Made by a program: the position numbers and the translations under genes. Below, piece after piece: positions 1-4,245 of a stretch of 5,484 nucleotides of DNA. This DNA comes from an uncultured Lachnospiraceae bacterium. Lineage in GTDB: Bacteria > Bacillota > Clostridia > Lachnospirales > Lachnospiraceae. Numbering within the stretch: position 1 is the first letter of the stretch; every line of letters begins with the position of its first letter. The notes beneath the pieces were generated by a model. The model made no database searches and was not told the origin of the DNA. It saw only the letters and a list, made by a program, of their open reading frames with translations. The stretch lies in the NCBI GenBank assembly GCA_945836565.1, contig CAMALN010000128.1:1-5484 (forward strand), read 5' to 3'.

Positions 1-43
1 ATATATGACATAGAAATATTGTTTTTTCTGTTTGTTTTCTCAT
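1..43 (-). CDS. N-terminal fragment of a divergent gene, cut by the window edge
   Basis: Reading leftward from an ATG at 43-41 gives an open frame of 14 codons, MRKQTEKTIFLCHI, that reaches the window edge without a stop. A good Shine-Dalgarno sequence, GAGGTGA (complement of 49-55), lies 5 bases before the ATG, which is the main support that this is a real start. The peptide is too short to assign to a family; it begins basic and polar, with no obvious signal peptide in what is visible. It is transcribed away from the acylphosphatase gene, so the two share the intergenic region 44-180. A weak promoter candidate for it is TTAACC (complement of 87-92), a 17-base spacer and TACATT (complement of 64-69), which would leave a very short leader. 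The remainder of the gene lies outside the window. Confidence 0.5.
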   Translation of the reverse strand, partial: MRKQTEKTIFLCHI

Positions 44-120
44 ATTGCTCACCTCATATAAAGAATGTACACATAATTCATTATTTGGTTAATAGAAATT
101 TATAATGTGTTATTTACAAC

Positions 121-149
121 TTGCACATACCCATAAAAGACTTTATGAT
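121..149 (+). promoter_or_regulatory. Candidate sigma-A type promoter for the acylphosphatase unit
   Basis: TTGCAC (121-126) is separated by exactly 17 bases from TATGAT (144-149), a 5/6 match to the -10 consensus. Transcription would start near 156, about 25 bases before the ATG. An alternative is a perfect TATAAT at 101-106 with only a poor -35 (TTCATT, 77-82) at an 18-base spacing. Which one is used, or whether both are, cannot be decided by eye in such AT-rich DNA. Confidence 0.35.
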
Positions 150-180
150 GTAATAAGGTAAAGAAAAGAAAGGGAATACA

Positions 181-447
181 ATGATTAGACGGCAGATAAT
201 ATTTTATGGAAGGGTTCAGGGAGTAGGCTTTAGGTATAAGGCAAGGTATATGGCTGACTCTCTTGGGCTTACGGGATATGTTCATAATGAGTACGACGGT
301 TCTGTTAAGATGGAGGTGCAGGGTGATGAGGCAGTGATTGACCGTATGATATGCGGGCTGCAGCAGGACAGATACATTGACATCCGAGATATGAGTGTAA
401 GGGAGCTTAACTGCGTAGAGGATGAGAGAAGCTTTAAGATAAGATAA
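181..447 (+). CDS. acyP: Acylphosphatase
   Basis: Small cytosolic enzyme (88 residues, normal for the family at about 90) that hydrolyses the carboxyl-phosphate bond of acyl phosphates such as acetyl phosphate or 1,3-bisphosphoglycerate. The family signature GRVQGVGFR is at residues 10-18, placing the catalytic arginine at R18, which binds the phosphate. The second signature, GYVHNEYDGSV (32-42), supplies the catalytic asparagine N36, which positions the nucleophilic water. Both key residues are present, so the enzyme should be active. The whole length is one acylphosphatase fold, with no HypF or other fusion. The ATG at 181 is preceded by an AAAGGGAA ribosome site at about 170-176. It is probably the first gene of a rightward unit, since the next gene begins 13 bases after its stop. 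The physiological substrate of bacterial acylphosphatases is generally unclear. Confidence 0.95.
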   Translation: MIRRQIIFYGRVQGVGFRYKARYMADSLGLTGYVHNEYDGSVKMEVQGDEAVIDRMICGLQQDRYIDIRDMSVRELNCVEDERSFKIR

Positions 448-460
448 AAGGAAAAAGCAT

Positions 461-1261
461 ATGTATATAGATGAGATGATTGCCTCGGAGGTTTCTGAGG
501 ACATGTATGGCAGATGGAAAAATTACAGAAAAGAGCTCACAAATTGGATGTCGACTATCATTGAACATCATATAGAAGAAAAAGTATCCGTAAATGGAAA
601 TGAAGCCCCAACCATAGCCATATGGGGAGCAGGAATGTGCAACGACATAGATATAGCAAAGCTGTCGATGCTGGGAAGGCTTGTGCTTATCGATAATGAG
701 AAATCAAGATGTAAAGAAGCTATAGAAAGACACTGCTCTGATGGTGATGCTGTTGCAGTAGACCTTTGCTTTTATGATATAGAGCATGAGCGCTTGCGAC
801 AATTCGAGGAAATGCTGCATCAGGGTGTTGCTATAGAAGAGTTACATGAGTTTTTAAGTGAACTTCTGCTTGAGGCAGTAAGCTGTGACCCTCATAGTGC
901 ACCGGAGTTTGATATAAGTATAGTGGTAGGGCTTACAAGTCAGCTTAATTCGAGGCTGGCTGCGCTGGTATATAGATATAGAAGGAACTATAACGAAGCT
1001 GAGCTTCGTCAGCTTATAGAGCATATACAGATTATGGATAAGGCAGCAGTCGAGCGGTTGATACATTTTATTAAAATCTCTACACACGGATTGACGATAT
1101 ATGGATATGAAGATAAAATTGTAGAGACAGGACAGAAGCTGGAGCTGCTGCCGAATAATATATTCAGACAAAGCATGGATGGAGAGGAATATAGCTTCAT
1201 ATGGCCGTTCACAGAGGAAAAGACCTATGAGATGAAGTTTGTAGCAGGCAGACTGTTATAG
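461..1261 (+). CDS. Rossmann-fold, SAM-methyltransferase-like protein of unknown substrate
   Basis: A 266-residue soluble protein without signal peptide or membrane helix. Residues 52-65 read IAIWGAGMCNDIDI, a glycine-rich strand-loop like motif I of class I SAM-dependent methyltransferases. An acidic end of the next strand follows, LVLIDNE (74-80), where such enzymes grip the ribose of SAM. FDISIVVGLTSQL (150-162) sits where motif IV would lie, and the protein ends in a short beta-like stretch (about 245-264). The order and spacing fit a methyltransferase-like domain after a helical N-terminus (about 1-45), but I cannot name a substrate, and a non-catalytic Rossmann protein is possible. The ATG at 461 has AAAGGA (447-452) 8 bases upstream, overlapping the end of the acylphosphatase gene, so the two are very likely co-transcribed. 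Isoleucine is mostly encoded by ATA (17 of 25 by hand count), typical of a weakly biased, modestly expressed gene. Confidence 0.65.
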   Translation: MYIDEMIASEVSEDMYGRWKNYRKELTNWMSTIIEHHIEEKVSVNGNEAPTIAIWGAGMCNDIDIAKLSMLGRLVLIDNEKSRCKEAIERHCSDGDAVAVDLCFYDIEHERLRQFEEMLHQGVAIEELHEFLSELLLEAVSCDPHSAPEFDISIVVGLTSQLNSRLAALVYRYRRNYNEAELRQLIEHIQIMDKAAVERLIHFIKISTHGLTIYGYEDKIVETGQKLELLPNNIFRQSMDGEEYSFIWPFTEEKTYEMKFVAGRLL

Positions 1262-1297
1262 TATGTATAGAAGGTTACATTAGACGAGGAGGTTAGG

Positions 1298-1834
1298 ATG
1301 CAGTATTTGGGAATAATAGGGGCAATCGCCTTAGGCATATCGCCATTTTTCAGATGGGAATCTCTTGTTATGAAGGGGATAGCGCGGGAGACAGACTACG
1401 GCTGCAGTCTGTATCAGCTAGCAAAAGCAGATAAGGCAAATAACACACATTTTATGATATTGGTCGCACTTGTACTTGCGGCTGCGGCTGTTTTGCTTTT
1501 TATAGCGCTTATTGATATGGTGCCGTATCTGGATTTTAAGCTTGGGAAGATTAAGGCGATTGAATACATAAGGCTTGGAGCCGTTTTGGTTGCAATAGCT
1601 GTATGGCTGCTTGCGTTCTATAGTAAAAGTATACGAACTGATGTGGCATGGTATAAAGAACTGATTGAGAATTATTCGAGTGTATATTCTAATATGAAGG
1701 GGCATGGAAACAGGGGTATAGGTCCTGTTATATGTATGGGAGGAATCGTGCTACAGATTCCGTATGTGTATAAGACATTTATAAAAGTATGCAAGGAAGG
1801 TATAGCTCAGATTATGCAAAGAATTGGCAGATAG
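1298..1834 (+). CDS. Four-helix membrane protein, paralogue of the membrane domain of the downstream zinc-ribbon protein
   Basis: A 178-residue integral membrane protein of no named family. Predicted helices lie at about 3-18, 51-72, 91-108 and 141-158. It is clearly related to residues 130-285 of the protein encoded at 1918-2787. Matching blocks are GAIALGISPFFRW (8-20) against GAILITIAPFFHW, VWLLAFYS (102-109) against FWLLAFFN, and MKGHGNRGIGP (133-143) against IKGHCNHGIGP. Unlike that protein it has no N-terminal zinc ribbon or Q/P-rich linker; the first helix starts almost at residue 1. The start is well fixed by the ribosome site GAGGAGG (1286-1292), 5 bases before the ATG. It lies 36 bases after the methyltransferase-like gene with no promoter or terminator visible between, so it probably belongs to the same transcript. 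The function is unknown. The GHxNxGIGP loop before the last helix is the best candidate for a conserved functional site. Confidence 0.8.
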   Translation: MQYLGIIGAIALGISPFFRWESLVMKGIARETDYGCSLYQLAKADKANNTHFMILVALVLAAAAVLLFIALIDMVPYLDFKLGKIKAIEYIRLGAVLVAIAVWLLAFYSKSIRTDVAWYKELIENYSSVYSNMKGHGNRGIGPVICMGGIVLQIPYVYKTFIKVCKEGIAQIMQRIGR

Positions 1835-1858
1835 TGAGATAATGTAGCTTGTAAAATC

Positions 1859-1887
1859 TTGTATAAAAATAATATATATGCTATATT
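1859..1887 (+). promoter_or_regulatory. Candidate extended -10 promoter for the zinc-ribbon gene pair
   Basis: TTGTAT (1859-1864), a 17-base spacer and TATATT (1882-1887, 5/6 match) are accompanied by TGC directly before the -10, an extended -10 (TGnTATATT). The start of transcription would be near 1894, giving a leader of about 24 bases that contains the strong ribosome site. This suggests the two zinc-ribbon genes can be expressed apart from the acylphosphatase unit. No terminator separates them from that unit, so read-through is also likely. Confidence 0.45.
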
Positions 1888-1902
1888 TTTATTAATTTGA
1901 TT

Positions 1903-1910
1903 AAGGAGGA
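1903..1910 (+). promoter_or_regulatory. Ribosome binding site that fixes the start at 1918
   Basis: AAGGAGGA is a near-perfect Shine-Dalgarno sequence ending 7 bases before the ATG at 1918. An in-frame TTG at 1897 would extend the protein by 7 residues (MIKEDFN), but it lies upstream of this site and would place the site inside the coding sequence, so the ATG is preferred. The protein then begins MNCISCG, matching the MYCKSCG and MTCPNCG starts of the two other zinc-ribbon proteins here. Confidence 0.85.
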
Positions 1911-1917
1911 TTTTAAT

Positions 1918-2787
1918 ATGAATTGTATTTCATGCGGAGCAATAGTTCCAGATGGTGCAACAAGTTGTCCGGGATGCGGACAGCCGATACCTGTACAGGC
2001 TGCACCACAGCAGCCTATGTATCAGCAGGCACCACAGCAGCCGGTGTATCAGCAGGCACCACAGCAGCAGATGTACCAGCAAATGCCACAGCAGCCAATG
2101 TACCAGCAGGCACCACAGCAGCAGATGTATCAGCAGCCACAGCAGCCAATGTATCAGCAGCCACAGCAGCAGATGTATCAGCAGCCACAGCAGCCAATGT
2201 ACCAGCAGGCACCACAGCAGCCAATGTACCAGCAGCCTATGGGCGGATATGCAGCAGGTCCTGCATTCAACAGTGGTAAGTTTGTAAACGATCTTAAGAC
2301 AAATTATCTTAAGCTTATAAGCATGATAGGTGCAATACTTATAACCATAGCACCATTCTTCCACTGGTTCTCACTCAAAATAAAGTTTATGGGCGAGAAG
2401 GAAAAGGAAGCCTTCAACATGTTTAAGCTTGGAAAAGAGATGGATAACGGAGCATTTACATTCTTTGCAATAATGATGCTTGTGTTAGGACTCGTTCTTA
2501 TATGCTTAGAGCTTGCAGACTATATGCCTGCATTAGCAAACATTAAGGCGAAGATTCCTTCAGTTGAGATAGTTGAGGTTGTAATTGTTGCAGCAGTACT
2601 TGTATTCTGGTTACTTGCATTCTTCAATGGTGACCTTATGGATGGTATTAAGGCTAGCAAGGATATGATTAAGGACTATGATATCAAGGGTCATTGTAAT
2701 CATGGCATAGGACCAATCGTTGCTCTTATCGGTATAGCAGGTGCAGCATTCAGAAGAGTAACTAAGCTCATATCAGGAAAGCAGTAA
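1918..2787 (+). CDS. Zinc-ribbon membrane protein with a Q/P/Y-rich repeat linker
   Basis: A 289-residue protein of three parts. Residues 3-20 form a zinc knuckle, C3-x2-C6-x10-C17-x2-C20, of the short zinc-ribbon type common at the N-terminus of Clostridial membrane proteins. Residues 29-106 are nine tandem 8-9 residue units of the type APQQPMYQQ, a flexible low-complexity linker. Residues 131-278 hold four predicted helices (about 131-151, 179-197, 216-236, 262-278), ending in a basic tail (RRVTK). If the zinc knuckle is cytoplasmic, the GHCNHGIGP loop before the last helix would face outward, which is inference from the positive-inside rule. The membrane domain is paralogous to the whole protein encoded at 1298-1834. 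A zinc-ribbon membrane gene follows after 4 bases, so the two form an operon. The molecular function is unknown; a role as membrane scaffold or sensor is a guess. Confidence 0.85.
   Translation: MNCISCGAIVPDGATSCPGCGQPIPVQAAPQQPMYQQAPQQPVYQQAPQQQMYQQMPQQPMYQQAPQQQMYQQPQQPMYQQPQQQMYQQPQQPMYQQAPQQPMYQQPMGGYAAGPAFNSGKFVNDLKTNYLKLISMIGAILITIAPFFHWFSLKIKFMGEKEKEAFNMFKLGKEMDNGAFTFFAIMMLVLGLVLICLELADYMPALANIKAKIPSVEIVEVVIVAAVLVFWLLAFFNGDLMDGIKASKDMIKDYDIKGHCNHGIGPIVALIGIAGAAFRRVTKLISGKQ
2002..2235 (+). repeat. Nine in-frame tandem repeats of 24 or 27 bases encoding (A)PQQ(P/Q)MYQQ
   Basis: The stretch consists of five 27-base units, three 24-base units and a final 27-base unit, 234 bases in all. 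The first residue is absent in the 24-base units. Variation is limited to A/M at position 1, P/Q at position 5 and V/M at position 6 of the 9-residue unit. The DNA copies are nearly identical, differing for example in TAT/TAC for Tyr and CCA/CCT/CCG for Pro, which points to recent duplication by slippage or unequal recombination. All length changes are multiples of 3, so the frame is kept. There are no unique spacers, so it is not a CRISPR array. Confidence 0.95.
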
Positions 2788-2791
2788 TATT

Positions 2792-3451
2792 ATGTATTGT
2801 AAGTCATGTGGAGCGCAGCTTGCAGAGGATACCATTGTGTGTCCTGTATGTAATGCAGTGCTTGAAGAAGAAAGTACGTATGTCATGGGGGCGGAAGCCC
2901 CCTTATATAATAGTGAGACAATTCGTGATTATGGCTTTTACCAAAATGGTGCGACATCCGTAATGACATTGGAAGAGCCGAAGACTGTAAGAAAGAAGTT
3001 CATTACAGCCGGTACAGTGATAAGTATAATTGCAGCTGCATTGATGCTTGCGGGGATACTACTTCCGGCTATTGATTTCAGAGCCTTTCACGAGGATGTG
3101 GATTTACAGTATAATATATTGAAAATCTGCAAGAATGTGGCTCTTATATCAAGTATGTGGAGAGCGATTCCGGTTGGATTTTATATAGCCATAGCGCTTA
3201 TGCTTATACTTGCATTTGTAAGGGTTCCGATATTCAGAATCATTCCGTGTCTGCTTGCAATTGCGATGCTGGTGCTTATGCTTGCGGATATGGGGAATAT
3301 TATAGAGTGGTCTAACAATGTGATAAGTGACCTTATGAAATCAGATGCGATAGTAGTGAATTTTGAGACTATCGTTAAAGGATTTATGTATGGTATATAC
3401 ACATTGACCGCCGGTGTTATAGTCGGATTAGTAAGCTGCTTTATAAAGTAA
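2792..3451 (+). CDS. Zinc-ribbon membrane protein, second gene of the pair
   Basis: A 219-residue protein with the same N-terminal zinc knuckle as its neighbour (C3, C6, C17, C20, identical spacing). A polar linker of about 45 residues (24-69) follows, then four predicted helices at about 72-94, 125-143, 147-165 and 197-217. Helices 2 and 3 are separated only by a tight turn with Arg and Pro (RVP, 144-146). The membrane part does not show the SPFF-W or GHxNxGIGP blocks of the preceding two proteins, so any relation to them is distant at best. The ATG lies 4 bases after the previous stop. The only ribosome site is a weak AGGA at 2775-2778, 13 bases upstream, so translation is probably coupled to the gene before it. 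The function is unknown; the pairing suggests the two products act together. A strong terminator follows 10 bases after the stop. Confidence 0.8.
   Translation: MYCKSCGAQLAEDTIVCPVCNAVLEEESTYVMGAEAPLYNSETIRDYGFYQNGATSVMTLEEPKTVRKKFITAGTVISIIAAALMLAGILLPAIDFRAFHEDVDLQYNILKICKNVALISSMWRAIPVGFYIAIALMLILAFVRVPIFRIIPCLLAIAMLVLMLADMGNIIEWSNNVISDLMKSDAIVVNFETIVKGFMYGIYTLTAGVIVGLVSCFIK
2887..2902 (+). other. All-GC hairpin with a GNRA-type tetraloop inside the coding sequence
   Basis: GGGGGC (2887-2892), GGAA (2893-2896) and GCCCCC (2897-2902) form a perfect 6-bp stem of only G-C pairs closed by a GNRA tetraloop, a very stable small RNA hairpin. It stands out in AT-rich DNA and lies between the zinc-ribbon and membrane-domain codons (residues 33-37, GAEAP). 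The following bases, TTATATAA, are AT-rich but not a T run, so it is not a classical terminator. The structure is seen directly; any role is unknown. Confidence 0.5.
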
Positions 3452-3460
3452 ATAATAATA

Positions 3461-3500
3461 AAAAATCGCTGTTTTCGAATAATCAAAAACAGCGATTTTT
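3461..3500. terminator. Bidirectional intrinsic terminator between convergent genes
   Basis: AAAAATCGCTGTTTT (3461-3475) pairs perfectly over 15 bases with 3486-3500, around a 10-base loop (3476-3485). The GC core is CGCTG/CAGCG, and the outer A and T runs supply the U tract in either direction. It begins 10 bases after the stop at 3451 on the plus strand and lies 35 bases beyond the stop of the minus-strand gene, so it can end transcription from both sides. Confidence 0.93.
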
Positions 3501-3535
3501 CTATTTGATTAATATGACTTTCGGGAATATATCAA

Positions 3536-4087
3536 TTATTCCTTCTCGAATACAAGCTCCATACCCATCATGGCTTCATCACTCATAGTGATAGTGCCTT
3601 CCTTCTTATCGTAAGCACAGTCCATAGACTCACCCTCGATAGTGATTGTACAAGTATCGCCATCGAACTCGATAGTACCGGAATTAGACTCCTTCTCATC
3701 ATCTGAGAGCTCGCCATCACCGTTTACATCATAGCTCATAACCATCTCTACATCCTCGCCATCTACGTCAAGATAGATATCCATACCAAATGCTGACAAT
3801 GATGAGCATACGTACTTACCGTCTGTGCCACCCTTTCCGTTGAATACGAAAAGTATAAGGCATACAACAGCAGCAACTACTGCGATACCACCAACGATGA
3901 TACCGATAAGTAAACCGGTCTTCTTCTTAGCAGGTTCAGCAGGTGCCATTGGTGCTGCATTATTTACAGGAGCCTGTGGCTGCTGTGCATAATAATCACC
4001 CTGTGGCTGCTGTGCAACCTGATAACCGCATGTAGGACAGCTTACGCTTCCCTCCGGCATTTCCATTCCACAATTAGGACATGTCAT
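3536..4087 (-). CDS. Zinc-ribbon, single-pass membrane protein with an acidic exported domain carrying an EF-hand-like loop
   Basis: A 183-residue protein. Its N-terminal knuckle C3-x2-C6-x10-C17-x2-C20 has the spacing seen in the two zinc-ribbon proteins on the other strand. Residues 22-53 are a Q/P/A-rich linker with two AQQPQ motifs, then KKK (54-56) and one helix at about 58-82. Residues 90-183 look like a small beta-rich domain, presumably outside the cell, and very acidic. Within it, DVNGDGELSDDE (120-131) matches the canonical EF-hand loop: D1, N3, D5, G6, hydrophobic 8, S9 and E12. Cysteines 94, 146 and 157 are in this domain. The start is fixed by AGGGAGGA (complement of 4097-4104), 9 bases upstream. 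Nine of its ten Ile codons are ATC, unlike the ATA-rich genes nearby, suggesting high expression. It converges on the zinc-ribbon pair and diverges from the topoisomerase gene. The function is unknown; calcium or cation binding is inference. Confidence 0.88.
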   Translation of the reverse strand: MTCPNCGMEMPEGSVSCPTCGYQVAQQPQGDYYAQQPQAPVNNAAPMAPAEPAKKKTGLLIGIIVGGIAVVAAVVCLILFVFNGKGGTDGKYVCSSLSAFGMDIYLDVDGEDVEMVMSYDVNGDGELSDDEKESNSGTIEFDGDTCTITIEGESMDCAYDKKEGTITMSDEAMMGMELVFEKE

Positions 4088-4137
4088 AATTAAAATTCCT
4101 CCCTAAAAATAATACTTAGTTAAAAAACTATTAAGAC

Positions 4138-4146
4138 ATTCTAACA
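4138..4146 (-). promoter_or_regulatory. Candidate extended -10 promoter for the minus-strand zinc-ribbon gene
   Basis: On the minus strand the sequence reads TGTTAGAAT, an extended -10 (TGn plus TAGAAT, 5/6 match). A start near 4131 would give a leader of about 44 bases with the ribosome site in it. The -35 region at 17 bases' spacing (TAGCCT) is poor, which is common for extended -10 promoters. Confidence 0.4.
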
Positions 4147-4163
4147 TATACTTGCAAAAAAGG

Positions 4164-4207
4164 CTACATTTATATAAAAATATTTTACTAAATGACATAA
4201 AATGTAG
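4164..4207. repeat. Inverted repeat CTACATTT ... AAATGTAG spanning the topoisomerase promoter
   Basis: CTACATTT (4164-4171) and AAATGTAG (4200-4207) are perfect 8-base inverted copies separated by 28 bases. A 10-base palindrome, AAAATATTTT (4177-4186), lies between them. The right arm touches the candidate -10 of the topoisomerase gene, and the candidate -35 is between the arms, so it could be an operator for a looping or dimeric regulator. In AT-rich DNA a chance repeat is possible. Confidence 0.35.
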
Positions 4208-4213
4208 TATTAT
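4184..4213 (+). promoter_or_regulatory. Candidate promoter of the topoisomerase gene
   Basis: TTTACT (4184-4189, 4/6) and TATTAT (4208-4213, 5/6) are separated by 18 bases. Transcription would begin near 4220, about 26 bases before the GTG start. It is back to back with the minus-strand promoter candidate at 4138-4146. An alternative, TTGCAA (4152-4157) with TATAAA (4173-4178), has a spacing of only 15. Confidence 0.4.
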
Positions 4214-4231
4214 ATCAATATTGTTTTATAC

Positions 4232-4240
4232 AAGGAGGAG
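4232..4240 (+). promoter_or_regulatory. Ribosome binding site fixing a GTG start
   Basis: AAGGAGGAG is a full-strength Shine-Dalgarno sequence 5 bases before the GTG at 4246. It decides the start of the topoisomerase frame, which has no ATG before residue 23. The first residues (VAYSAKNIEVLKGLEPVRLR) are in register with the usual GyrB/ParE N-terminus. Confidence 0.9.
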
Positions 4241-4245
4241 CTATT

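Noticed and set aside
100..504. Minus-strand frame opposite the acylphosphatase gene
   Set aside because: It overlaps a clear acylphosphatase on the other strand and has no recognisable protein features; it is an antisense shadow.
1009..1212. Cys/Ser-rich minus-strand frames inside the methyltransferase-like gene
   Set aside because: They are antisense shadows without ribosome sites. The plus-strand frame has a good start, operon spacing and recognisable motifs.
1865..1890. A/T-only stem (AAAAATA ... TATTTTT) as a terminator after the four-helix protein gene
   Set aside because: The stem is 7 bp with no G-C pair and overlaps the promoter candidate. It is too weak for an intrinsic terminator.
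1897..1917. TTG start adding MIKEDFN to the repeat-linker zinc-ribbon protein
   Set aside because: The strong ribosome site at 1903-1910 lies downstream of the TTG and at ideal distance from the ATG at 1918. The ATG start also matches the N-termini of the sister proteins.
2002..2235. CRISPR-like array
   Set aside because: Units are directly adjacent with no unique spacers, are in frame with the gene and encode a low-complexity linker.
1930..2364. Long minus-strand frame rich in Leu/Trp (LLWCLLVHWLL repeats), plus the overlapping plus-strand frames rich in Ser/Arg or Ala
   Set aside because: These are shadows of the in-frame Q/P/Y repeat; a repetitive DNA unit opens all frames. None has a convincing start site, and the zinc-ribbon frame explains the region.
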